A stretch of 64,000 nucleotides of DNA. Origin: Hypholoma sublateritium FD-334 SS-4 (lineage: Eukaryota > Basidiomycota > Agaricomycetes > Agaricales > Strophariaceae). The notes below the pieces were generated by a model. That model ran no database searches. It saw only the letters and a list, made by a program, of their open reading frames with translations, and was not told where the DNA came from. Position 1 is the first letter of the stretch. Each line of letters opens with the position of its first letter. The DNA lies in the NCBI GenBank assembly GCA_000827495.1, contig KN817565.1, positions 62,001 through 126,000 on the forward strand. Direction: 5' to 3'. The translations under genes were made by a program, and so were the position numbers. Below, piece after piece: positions 43,380 through 54,586 of the stretch.

Positions 43380-44954
43380 ATGTTCGCGACTCAGACCACG
43401 TCCGGACGCGAATATTCCTCACTGTGCGCATCCCTCGGGGCAACACCTATTTTCTGCGCCGACGGCGTTGACATCCAAGAGCTCCTGAAACGTGCCATGG
43501 AACGCGACACCGAGTCTGCCCTGGACCACAAGACCGACGACGAGCAATCCGGCGATTTCGGCGACGACAATGATTGTCGCAGCAATTCTGAGCCCGGCGG
43601 TGGCCCTGAGTCCTCGACTGTTCCATCCACCCAGCACGCCTCGTCCAGCACGCACGCCTGCGTGCTGGGTTCTCGTCAAAAACGCGGACGAAGCGCATCG
43701 CCGACCCCGCTGCCCAAGAAGAGCAAAAATGTGCGAAAACACAAGAAGGCACGGTATGTGCACACTGAGCAACGCGAGCGCGAGGGCCATGTCCCGCAGT
43801 CCAAAGTTATTCAATGCAATGTGCAATCCGGCGCCGGAATCAAAACTGCACTTGATAGCGAGAAGTTGCCCGCCGCGCATGGCGCCTATGTGGCGAAGAA
43901 TGGCTCAGAGAGGTCCGCGGGCAAACAGTACTCTCCGGCTGAACTGGATGCGATGGGGTTTACTGGCATTCCGTGGAATGGAATGTAAGCCAATCTATAG
44001 CAGGCTATTTGGCTCGATTCTCACTGCGGCGTCCCATAGAAATCTTTTACTCATATTTGATGCTAAAGACCGCGTCATCGGGGCCTGTGTCGGTCCTCCA
44101 GACGTTGTTGAATGGCCCGCAGTCCATCAGGCTGCGTTCGAGAAGCTGAACGCGGAAGGAGAGCGGGCACACTTCACCAAGGGCGAACACGTGCATCGCC
44201 GTGGTCGTTTCCCAGCNATAAACGTGGGCATTTCCATGGGTACNGGTCCGTCTCNTCCCGGGAATTTGGAGCTTGGAAATCATGCCAAGATGGTTGCANG
44301 GCTACTGGCCGACCGCAACATCATACGGATGGCCAACCATGCCAGCGGTATGTTGCACCTAATTACTACAGAGGGGACGACGCCTAAAATTTGACCCATG
44401 CAGCTTCGTTCAATGCCTATGCACCAAAAGTCGCCAAACACTACCGGGACAAACTGACCGCTCTTCTTAATCACGACAATACTTTGAAAAAGCCCTTTCC
44501 TCGCAGCACGTACCCAACTGCTGCCTTCAATCTAGGCCCATGTGTTTGTACATATCAGCATCGCGACCCTCTCAACTGCCCCTTTGGCTGTGCTATACAG
44601 GCTCTGGGCGACTTTGACCCAAGCAAAGGTGGACATCTTATCTTGTGGGATATTGGCATCTACATCGAGTTTCCGCCAGGCTCGCTCATAATGATTCCAT
44701 CAGCTACCCTCATGCACTTGAACACTCCAATCCAGAAACATGAAAAACGGGCCTCATTCACCCAGTACTGCGGTGGCGGTCTCTTCCACTTTGTGGACCA
44801 CGAATTCATGACAGAAGCCGCATTGAAGACCAAAAACCCAGCAAAACACGCCGAAATGCAGGAGAAGAAAGCTGCCCGATGGAGTTTTGGGCTGTCCTGC
44901 TTCAGCACTCTGGACGAATTGGCGTCGGCGGGGGAGGCTGCCAAGGTATTGTAG
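43380..44954 (+). CDS. TET/JBP-like 2-oxoglutarate Fe(II) dioxygenase (transposon-linked)
   Basis: Three exons (43380-43984, 44004-44347, 44404-44954) give 499 residues with frame kept at both joins. The catalytic double-stranded beta-helix is visible in exon 3: QHRDPLN supplies the HxD iron ligands, GGHLILWDIGIYIEFPPGS is the core strand pair, LMHLNTPI gives the distal His, and EKRASFTQY gives the Arg expected to hold 2-oxoglutarate. The N-terminal 200 residues are charged and probably disordered (KRGRS, KKSKNVRKHKKAR), possibly for DNA or nuclear targeting. This wording matches the expanded dioxygenases linked to KDZ transposons in mushrooms, related to TET/JBP enzymes that oxidise 5-methylcytosine or thymine. 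It converges with the KDZ transposase gene, separated by about 110 bases. A few N-containing codons occur but no certain stop. Confidence 0.82.
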
Positions 44955-45062
44955 ATATCATAAGTGCACTTTCTAGTAGGATACGTTAAGGATGTACTCC
45001 ATATGATGTAGGATAATATCAATTACATTCTTGACACAAGGACAACGAGCTTATTGAATCCT

Positions 45063-47392
45063 CTACTTGTATTCTGCGGATATGGGAAGCATCCAAGGAG
45101 TACTACCCTTTTTCTTGAGTAGACTAATGATGTACCTATTCTTTCATCTAATCATTTCATCTAGAAAGAAATTATATCGAACCATGCCCATATCCCGGAG
45201 AATGGCCTGGTAACCACCAACCCAAACATTTGTTTGCTCACATATAGAGGTGTTAATTTTTCAGGATCCTTTATCGATAAGCTTGGGGAATGCGGCAGGA
45301 TTACAATTTACTTGACAGTGCGTGTCGGTGACCTTGTGCTTGGATGTGAAATGGAACACATCCACAGGCTTGCCAGTATTGATAAAATGAGTGTCCCCGT
45401 TTTGTTTGAGATGAGCGTCTAATTTGCAGTTGTTGTCAAATATAAAAAATTCAGGAGTGGATTGGGGGGTTGGAAATACGGCCTTTGCAAAGATCTAACA
45501 AAGATTATAGACTGTAAAAGATTAAAGACAAATAATTGACTTACATTGACTGCTGAGATGGCCTCCGATCCAAAGAATGTGGCACAAGCAATAATAACTC
45601 CACACGACCTCATAATCAATTGTTCATTATGGGTTCAACGCCTGCCAAAAAATGCCTTGAGTCTGCAGTTTCCGGCTTCAGCCTTGCCATCACACTCTGC
45701 TTCATCATCAGGCAAAGCTAATGGCACAATTCCTTCATCAGCAAGTACATCGACCTCAACAACAATGTCCAGGTCAGGCTCAGCCGTTTCTGACTCTAGC
45801 TGTATTCTTCCGTCAACTTCACCGCCCCAAGCCAGGCCAGTAGAAATGCCTGCGTTTTTGAGACGTTGGCGGAGCTTCGAAATGCCTTTTCCATGCTGAA
45901 AATAGGCTTGTTCAAGCTGGCAATGTGGCAATTCTGAACATGTTCGCAATCCTGCCTCGCGAACATTAGGGCAGTTGGTAACAGCACACTGATTATTGAG
46001 CTCNTGATGCTGAGCACAGAATCGATGACCGTGGTTGATGAGCTCCGCTTTGCAATCGTGAACAGNGCAACATGGGTGTCCAATAGTTACCCCATNGCAA
46101 ACAGCAGGATGTATTTTTACTAAAAGCAACACACAGCTCAGCAAATTTCAAACGTAACAAACTGAATGACCTACCTCCTACTCCTTCTTGGTTTATAGAG
46201 ACAATAAAGCATTTATCACAGGCATGAGCATAAGCGTCTTGACCGGTGCCTTCCATCCTCTTGTTTCGCTGAGAAAGTGCTTCCTTCAGGCATTCACACT
46301 GCGACGGTTCATGATGCGAAAGGATTAAGGATGTTCCTTGTTCTTCTTTGTCTAACAAAAGACTGTAAAGGAAGAAACCGTTCAAGACCTGGTCGTCTTG
46401 TAACTCCAAAATNTGCTCAGGANTTGCAAAGCTCGGTAGGAAACTGTCATTGCCAGAGAACAATGCATTAACATATGCGCCGGGGTTGTTTACTACATGA
46501 GAATGTAGAGAGACAATGGATTCATTATAGATGCAAGCAAAGTTCATCGATGATAGCCTGGATAGTGTCAGTTAGCTAATGTTTCTGCTAAGAGCAAATA
46601 AAACAGCAGTGCTTACCACCCATGTACGCTAGTTGAAGCAAATAACTCAAGCAAGGCGGAGTCCATATAGCAGTGCTTTGCGACTTGGATGGCATCAGGA
46701 ATGCCTGAGTAGTAGGTTCGCGTTCCAGTCTCGCTGTGGACAAAGTAATTGGGATGGTACCGGGTGAAACAACCTTGATTGCATGATAACTAGAGCTTTA
46801 GCAAGGCTGAGTATAAGTGAGCCTCTAACGCTTACCTCGGCAGTATGTGGAGGTGGTAAAGATGGGCAAGGCTCCCTCTCGCAACGTGAACAAAGTGGCC
46901 GGGTGGGTCNAGGGATTTGTCAGTGTTCTCTCACTCTGCTTTGCACCTGGTCTGCTGTGTGAGCACCCGTATCTCANACAGACANGTGTAGGAGGGAATT
47001 GATGTCGGTATGCTATAGCAAAAGAAGATTGTAAGTAATAGGAATCTAGAGAGAATGGGCGACTCACAGGTGCCCTGGGGCAAAGCATGATGGTTGAATG
47101 TAGAGATCTCATCTGCGTGGAGAGTCCTAGGCTGTTCCGAGGGCAGTGTCCAAATGTAATCTCTCAGGACTACCCATAGCTTGTCCACAGAGGATTGGTT
47201 TTCANGCAAGGCAGCCGACAGAGTGGTCCGAATGGAGTGAGGCAGATGCTCTGGGGGCGAGCTGCTGCTGACTCGTTGATTCATTTGGATGTAAGGTGTG
47301 CAGACCTGGGCGAATCNGATGAAAAGGAAGAGCTTCTCCAGTGGTAAGCTAGGCAGCTGCGAGACCTGCCTTAGAAGGTCTTGAAGCTGCAT
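45063..47392 (-). pseudogene. KDZ-family transposase with CxC cysteine clusters, decayed
   Basis: Start ATG at 47392 (MQLQDLLRQVSQLPSLPLEK). Downstream exons carry the cysteine-rich region FTRYHPNYFVHSETGTRTYY, a CxxC/H cluster (IGHPCC ... RFCAQH ... CAVTNCP ... RTCSELPHC), and the catalytic-type blocks AVCxGVTIG, FIFDNNCKLDAH and SICEQTNVWVGGY. By analogy with relatives these hold the Asp, Asp and Glu of the RNase H-fold transposase. The first Asp codon reads NAT, so it cannot be confirmed. Two in-frame TGA codons near the 3' end, one just before KINTSICEQTN and one after DEMIR, break the frame; the first looks like Trp TGG to TGA. An inactive copy is therefore likely unless these are sequence errors. 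It lies tail-to-tail with the dioxygenase gene. Confidence 0.8.
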
Positions 47393-47539
47393 GTTAGAGC
47401 GAGGGAAGGGCAAGCTGTCGGCCTTACAGTATTATTATTCTATTTACCTTATCCAAGTTAATTCAACGCTATCTAATGTGCCGTGCAATCTGCTATCTAA
47501 GCCGCGTTATCTGCTGAGCGGGGCCGTGAATTTGGCCGA

Positions 47540-47575
47540 GGTCGCAGGTCACAGGTCGCAGGTCATGCCTGTGGA
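47540..47575 (-). repeat. Right inverted terminal repeat candidate
   Basis: Reading inward on the minus strand: TCCACAGGCATGACC followed by TGCGACCTGTGACCTGCGACCT. It pairs with 37916-37955. Confidence 0.6.
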
Positions 47576-49250
47576 CGGGATGTTCTCGAATTGTCCCAAA
47601 GCTATTTTTAGATTCCAAGCAATCACCGCTGTCATCATGTTATCATGTGGTCGCGTCGAACGTGTGAATTTGAGTATCCACACATGAATGATGTGGCTTG
47701 TTCAAACTTGAAGCAACTCGTGTCGACCAACTTGAAGCTCTTCATTGCCCTTCTGCAGCCAGCTGCAGCCTTCTGCTGACAAGCGGAGCACTGTAATGCT
47801 CTGCTACTACATTAATTACACGAGCCCAGTTCGACGAAGCATCTCCAGCCTGCCTCAAGGCCTCAAGTCCGAAGACTTTCACACTGATCTCGACTTGCGC
47901 TGGCTGAGAAACAACTGAAAGAGGTATGCTTGGGCCCCTTCTCATCGACATCCTCCATCAATTTCTTGCCGTATCCAACGTCTTAGCATTTCTCGCTCTG
48001 TCACCAACACGGTTCTTGATAACCTCATCTGCCAATGATGTAGCTCACTCAGTGGCCTCTCAGCCAAACGCTCAGCGTGAAAGCCGGACGGCCTGCTGCC
48101 CTCTGTTCTGATTCCTGAACGGCCCGCTTTTGGCGGGCAACTTCTCTTGATCTTAACAATGGACCACTTTCTTCGAAGTGTCTATCAACCGGACAGCTCT
48201 ATCCTATGAACGTGTAAGTGTTCGTAGGACCCTCGGCCCAAAATATCTCGCTCAAGATCGCGTCCCGCAACGACAGAACATATCTAGGCAATGGTTACTA
48301 CACCGTGGCCTGTAGACTCTGGAGGTTAGATTTCGAGGCTTCTTGTGGACGCTGCTCTATAACATCCTTTCCTTTCCCCGTCGCTACCGGATTTGCCCTC
48401 AAATTCCAGTAGCTGCGGGCATGTCATTTTACTCGGGTTTCCTCAGACTGCGTTGCGCAGCGCCTCAATGAACGCGACATGAAGCGACGCCAATACCGGC
48501 ACACTGAATCGTCCTGCTCGGAGCTGCACCGTATAATTATATAACACTCGACAATGCCATACAACTTTCTGCTGCTTTGATCACTCGCCGCTTGCGCCCG
48601 TTGTGTGTCGCGTCAGCCCGGAGTCTACAGGCTGGATGGCACGATGGATATCACCGTCAGTAATGTCAGTCTGTCGTTGGTATGCAGTAATTACTTCACT
48701 TCTAAGACCACGAGTCATGCTGGTCCCTACGAAAGAAATATCGACTCTATTCAAACTGTGCTTTTTCATCCTTTTCCAGAATCCGATTCGCCGCTTCGAG
48801 ATCCGCTATTCCCATCATAGTCGTTTGAATGGCTTGCATCCCTTGGCGCGAGATATTTGTGGTGTGGACTATGTTGACGCTGACAGAGACAGAGCCGTGG
48901 GGGTCCTGTTCGTGGTTATTGGTCCTCGCAGCTTGGACTGACTACCGACGTCGATATTGGATATTTGAAGTTGTCTAGCATCAAAGTTCTCACCGATTGG
49001 TCCAGCCGGATATCCGAAATGAGGGGCCTTTCAAATTCTGCGCGGAGCGAGGAACGTGAATTAAGCGTCTGCAGTTCCCTTGAGTACATCATCTGTTCGA
49101 TTATTGAATCATATACGCTTGAACTTACAATTAGCAGAGTATTCCTGGATCGATTTAAGTAATTAGCTTGAGCAAAATTAGCCGTTAGGGCTCACGTATA
49201 TATCCTCCCCATGGGCTATGCAGCACTCATCAGGTCGAGTGGGTAGGAAA
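47576..49250. other. Region without a supported gene
   Basis: Several ORFs of 60-110 codons on both strands, for example minus 47742-47951, plus 47926-48111 and plus 48603-48941. None has a family motif or convincing splice continuation. The region may hold degraded sequence next to the mobile element. Confidence 0.35.
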
Positions 49251-50387
49251 TTAAAAGTAAAACGTACAAATGCGAATACGACGTGTAAGTTTGTGTTTTT
49301 CAGGGAGGTCTGGTCAGTAGTTTTAGAAAATCGTGTTCTCTTGACTCCAGAATTACTCACAAAAGCAACCAGATCCATTATCTTCGTTCCCGTCAACATA
49401 ATAGCATACAAGAATAGAGACCTGTGGGACGCACACAGAAGAATGCACCGACAGCTGCAGTCTCGACGGACGAGGAGATGACTCGAGATATAACGTTGTC
49501 GCTTCCTGGTACCAAAGAGTATTTTAGCATCACTTCGACCTGCCGTGTATTGAGGCGTCGCGGCAGGAGCGCCCATCATTAGAGATCTCCACCTACTTTT
49601 CTGCCCAGTCCGGCTCTTCGACAAGTAGATCCAGAGAAAGACACTTATTACATATATTAAATGCTTAATCTCAGTATAATCGATTAAAGACTCACGTTAA
49701 GCTACCATCGGCAACCACGGCCAGAACCTGCCAGGCGCACACGAGTGGAACCAGCCTTGAGTATGTCGCCAGACTGTTCAAAGTAAGCCAGCAGTAGACT
49801 AGCAAGGCGTTGAATTACATACTCCGAGTTTTGATATGCGCCGATTGAGCAAGAGAATCCCACAGATGCTTGCGCAGTCGCCAAAACGACAAGGCTGGCG
49901 AAAGCCCAGTTTGATTTCGAAAACTGTTTAATGCGCCACGACAGGTACATCTGTATCGGAAATGAAGTCCTTCGGAAACACGCATTTGAATCGTCCTCTA
50001 CCTACCCGTGTATCTGAAAATAGATTGCTCACAAGGAGGTCACAATGGGGGTGGATGAGAATGGCCAGAGCGCCGTAATGAGGAAGTTGGGGTCGGCGAA
50101 ATGTACCACGGAGTAGACCCAGAGCATGTATATCAGGGCGCATGTGTGAAAAGTATCCAAGCAAAACGTCCACCACACCAATAGCCTGATAGAGGTTGCG
50201 TGAGCGTTGACAGTATGAGCGCTCGGAATACATACTTTAGAGTGACAGGATCATTTGATTTATGCTCCCAATATCGAGTGAACTGTATCAAGCAGATTCC
50301 ATAGACGAAGGCGTTGAAGACCGTCCCAATGACGAGCGGTCCAAGAACGAGCTCGTGCTTGCTGACAAAAGCGGCGGCGCTGGTCAT
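49251..50387 (-). CDS. DUF6534-type multi-pass membrane protein, possibly frameshifted
   Basis: Start ATG at 50387 (MTSAAAFVSKHELVLGPLV). The spliced product has hydrophobic segments in the order typical of basidiomycete DUF6534 proteins: VIGTVFNAFVYGICLIQF, LVWWTFCLDTFHTCALIYML, VHFADPN, MYLSWRIKQFS, FASLVVLATAQASVGF, LVPLVCAWQVLAVVADGSLT, ISVFLWIYLSKSRTGQK and DNVISRVISSSVETAAVGAFF. That is about six to seven membrane helices and about 300 residues. Around 49420-49447 the frame of AAVGAFFC does not continue into the expected last helix (SLFLYAIMLTGTK), which lies one frame away. This suggests a one-base deletion, a sequencing error or a missed splice event. The end at 49251 is therefore tentative. 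Function of the family is unknown; it acts at a membrane. Confidence 0.65.
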
Positions 50388-51570
50388 ACTCGGGAAGTGC
50401 GAGGCTCCTGTAAGTGAGGAGCGAGGGGGAAGAAATGTGTTCGAATGAAACCCGAATATTGAGTTGCTCTCTTATCTAGAAAATCACCCACCGCACTGAT
50501 TTGGTGTCGCGCAACCCCAGAGGCTCGTAACGCTATTTGGGGAAAGACAGGTAGGTACTTAGCGTCACCCGACAGGACGAATCCTCGGAACGTGGACGCG
50601 AAGCGGTGTACGATTAACATATAGAAGCGATCTATGTAGATGCATGTCTGGGAAATGGGAAGCTAAGCCGACAGCCCTCAAAGAAATGCGTGGTGCATTT
50701 ATTTGCTGCGGTCGTGGACCATGGAGGCGGCAGGCAGATGATGTCGTACTTTTTCGTCACTCGATGCTTCTTGAGCAGCGCTGGACTTGTTTTGTTTCTC
50801 CTCAATAAGGCAGCAAACGGGAGTCTAGGCCGTGGTTTTACGCAGGTGTGGAGTTTAGCGCATTGAGCAAATGCAACGCGTTGGGGGCGTGTCATTTGAT
50901 GACAGCTCTGTGTCAAAGATATTTCCTTCCGATTTTATCGATTATCTAACCGGCAGTGATAATTGTAAAGGAGTCCCGATATACTACACGTATGCTAATC
51001 ATGAATTACTCCCTTATGATTGATCCTCGTCGACTAATTATTCGAGGGCCTGGTCAGATCTCAAGAAGCAGCTCAAGTCAAGGGTACTTGCTGCGTTTCT
51101 CGAGGGATTTAATCTATCCCATAACGTCCAGATTATTTTAATAGAGATCGAAAATATACGGAAGTATGCTCCGGTCTTAAAATAAGTCAGGGCGCAGCTA
51201 AGTACTTCAATACGCTGTTCCCCCCAAGTTCCTCCGACGGTCAGATAATTGGCAGCCAAACATAGGGTATTTCAGTTACACGTATCAATAGTTTGACGCT
51301 CGGAGCGTTTGATTCCAATCAACACGCAATTCCTGTACTACTTATCGTATCGCAATCTTGACCGCCGGCGGGAGCGGAAAGGTCGGAGCGAGTGAGAATG
51401 TTGCTGCTCGAATTCGATATTAGCAATCGTGGGAACAAATACACAGTCTTTCTTCGCTCGCCGACTATTCGAACCGACCCTCGTCAAACCGTGCAAATGG
51501 CTACACGCAGGCTCGTAGACAACAACCTATGAACATAACCTTATTCAATCAACATAAGGACGCGTACCGA
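50388..51570. other. Spacer without a supported gene
   Basis: About 1.2 kb separating divergently read genes. Short ORFs (50384-50620 minus, 50632-50916 minus) lack recognisable motifs. Promoters of both neighbours should lie here. Confidence 0.35.
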
Positions 51571-54500
51571 ATGGATTCAATGGAAAAACCGCTCAGCGAC
51601 AGCGACGTGCAGGCTCAAGGGTCCAAATTCGACGTCCAGATACCCGAAGAAGCATCCTACCTACTCTGGTATATCTGGCGGGGGTCAGACCCAGCATACT
51701 CAAAACTGCAGGACTGTATTGCTGCTCTAGAGGGAGATGCCGAACTATATGATGCTTTGAAGGTTGCTCATGTTGCAGGGAAATACGCTGTTATACGTCA
51801 GTGGGAAAGTGCGTGGTTCGCGATCTCCTTATATACCGCTCCGTTCATGCCCTCCAAGAGTGCTTTGCCCGCAGAAACACGTCTCATGATCTTAGAATGG
51901 GAAAAAGTATAGGGGACGTGTTGCTCGAGATCCAGCCTATGATGAAGAGGTTGGTTATGGGAGATATTGTACTGCCGACGTGGTCTCCCTCCCAGGATTT
52001 TGTGGACGCCGACACGGTTTCACATCTCTCGCTCTTGAAGATACCCTGCCTGAAGGGAAAGCCCAATCTGCTTCTACACGATCTGGGAAGTTTTGCGCGG
52101 GATGTCGAGCTCGAACGGCGACTGAAAAATATCTTCATGGCGAACAACCACACGTATGTCTGCTTTGCTTGGGTACAGTTACTAATGTCTTATTCCAGTA
52201 CCTAGGTTCTTAGTGAACACATCCGGTTCGGGGAAGACGAGGCTTTTGTTAGAGGGCCTATGCGAGAATTGGGGTTTCTACTTCACATCGCTCGTTGACT
52301 CAAGTCTTCTAGGGTCGAGTGATGTCCAGAATAGCATTCAAACGCACGTCCCCGATTCACACCAATTCCGACGCATTTTACCGCCGATGGGATCCTCCGG
52401 GTATGATGCAGCGCTCAAAGCAAACCGTGACATAGCAAATCGTGTGTTTCGCCAGATTTTTCTATCCCGGTTAATTATATTTAACTTATTCACCGAAACT
52501 ATGTTGGAGTACATCAACACGCATGAGGATGCTCCGAGGGATCCTCGTGTATTCAAGACTCGTTGGTTACTCCTCCAACTGCAACCTTCTTTTGTCCACC
52601 CCCAGTTATGGGATGTCTTCGACGAGCTCTCGTCCAAGCTCTCTGAAGCGTCTGACAGCTTCATCAATACACGGACCAAGGCACTCTTGACCAACACTCG
52701 CAGCATGTGTTCCAGACTCCAGGCGGAAGTTTCTTCGACACCAATCCAGATGTCAAGTTCTGACATCGCGCAAATACCCTTGTTCTGCGTACTGGACGAA
52801 GCGCAGCACGCAGCCACCCAACACAGTTTGTCTTTCCGATCAGACCATAACGGATCTCACCGTCCCATCCTTCGGGAGATAGTGAAAGCATGGGAAGGGC
52901 AGTCCTTCGGGCAAGGCGTTTTCATGGTAGTCGCAGGAACTGGTATATCGAAAGATGTCGTCGACCAAGCCATGGCCTCTGCAATCATGAAGGATTCGAA
53001 ATATCGATGGTGCTCCGACACGGGTGCATTCGACACAATGGTAGCCCAACAAAAATACCTGCGAAAATATCTCCCGGAGTCATTCCTCGCATCGGAGTCG
53101 GGTGTTCGACTACTGGAACGCATCTGGTATTGGCTGCATGGCAGGTATGTGGGCACGAATCGGGATAGGCATTGGCGTCAAGACTCAAGCTTATCCGCTT
53201 TTGTAGATATCGGTTCACGACCGGATATGTCGCTGAACTGCTGCTCAACGGCTTCAAACGACCACATGGCCTATTAAACGCTTATATCCAACATTTTACT
53301 AACTTCGCCGTGACAGACGCACTACGCCTCGTACAAAACGAGGGAACAGAAGCCCTACCGATTATGTCGCAATATCGGCTTGATTTCTCAAAACTCAAAC
53401 GAAGTACGTCGCTACTTGAAAACAATCTTAGTATTCGAATCTCAGATATATTTCGTAGATAGCGATATGTTGTCGACTATACATCAACTGACAACTCATT
53501 ACCTGATGCGCTCGGTATTGCCGGTCTCTCTTGGAAAAGACGAGGCCATTTATGTCGAATACGGCTTCGCCCGCTTCGTCGACGCAGAGACTAAAACTGT
53601 CGCCGTAGACGAGCCTCTCGTTCTTCTCGCCGCCGCCAACTGGATTAACGCCAATCATCGATCCAGCTACAAGTTCTTCGCGAAACAAATCCACATACAC
53701 GACCCCGATTCTAATGGATTTGAAAACTATATTGCTTACTGCATCGACATGCTGTTTTCCCATCGGCGTCGTGTTAACGAGGTTTTCCTGTTCAATGGTG
53801 CTCCCCCCACCTGGAGCAGCTTGGAAGCAGAACTCGTCGCCCTTCACCGCGTCGATACTAATGTAGTTGAAGAAAGCCTAGTGAGACACTGCCAGGCTAG
53901 CGGTCCATCTGTGACGCTCGGTACCAATGCCAAGTCTCCCGAGTGCACCTTGAGATGGCTCGCCCATGGCTCGCATACCCCTATCTGTTTCCCTCACATA
54001 TCTATGGGTCCCGATCTGTTATTCGTACTGCGGCTCTCTGACAAGTCATTAATCTGGGTTGCTGTGCAGGCTAAATACTCTTCGGGGAAGAACAACCTCC
54101 TCTCCAGGCCATACCTGCGTCGCGCCATGCGCAGCGTGACACCATGCATGTATTTCATCGACAAGGTGACTCATTTCTCGCGCTGGGATCGTTCAACGCT
54201 CATTGGACGCGCAATCAATGTTCATTTATTTATAACTATAGGAAGGCAAAAGGTTCTCGCCGACAAGTCACCCCGGCCTCGTGGACGATACTACCCGGTA
54301 CCTGCTGGCGTTGCCCCACCGGCGCAGTGATGCAGGCAAGTTTGGCCTCCTGCGCGTTGTTGCATCTTTCCCTGCGGACACCAACCTCAAGCGCTGTCTC
54401 GAGGAAGACCCTGACGCCGATGGACATCCTATCGCCAGCCTCAACATGGCATTGATCAAGCAGGTCACGAAGCGACTATCGCCAATTGACTTCCTGCAAG

Positions 54501-54586
54501 GGCTTGAAGATCCGCTACAGAAGGCCGGAAAACGAAAGCGTGGGGTAGAGACAACAAAAAGACGCACCAAGATAAAGCTTAACTAG
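51571..54586 (+). CDS. P-loop NTPase / PD-(D/E)XK-like nuclease (Crinkler/CR-effector-like)
   Basis: Six exons (51571-51808, 51859-52153, 52206-53144, 53207-53403, 53459-54165, 54242-54586) give 906 residues with frame kept throughout; an ATG at 51529 would add 14. Domains in order: an N-terminal acidic region; a P-loop NTPase with VNTSGSGKTRLL (Walker A, right after the second intron) and PLFCVLDEAQHA (Walker B); VVAGTGIS (sensor-like); a long helical region; and a C-terminal restriction-enzyme-like segment with MGPDLLFVLRL and WVAVQAKYSSG, a PD...(Q/E)xK pattern. The C-terminus is basic (KAGKRKRG ... TKRRTKIKLN), a likely bipartite nuclear signal. This layout matches the NTPase plus REase-fold modules of Crinkler/CR proteins, thought to derive from transposons. 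Role here, effector or genome-conflict protein, is inference. Confidence 0.72.

Larger units (their letters stand above)
37916..47575. mobile_element. Composite KDZ-type DNA transposon carrying kinase and dioxygenase genes
   Basis: TCCACAGGCATGACC at 37916-37930 recurs as an exact reverse complement at 47561-47575. On both sides it is followed inward by tandem ACCTGCG-type repeats (37938-37955 and 47540-47560). Between them lie an alpha-kinase gene, a repeat-rich segment, a TET/JBP-like dioxygenase gene and a KDZ transposase. Single Ns are scattered from about 38241 to 47317 and, apart from the 12.2-12.9 kb stretch, nowhere else in the window, which fits a multicopy element collapsed in assembly. 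KDZ elements with linked TET/JBP genes are known in mushrooms; including the alpha-kinase and setting the ends at these repeats is my inference. I could not verify a target-site duplication. Confidence 0.6.

Noticed and set aside
47742..48111. Opposed ORFs near the right inverted repeat
   Set aside because: Short, overlapping on both strands, without motifs or splice continuation.
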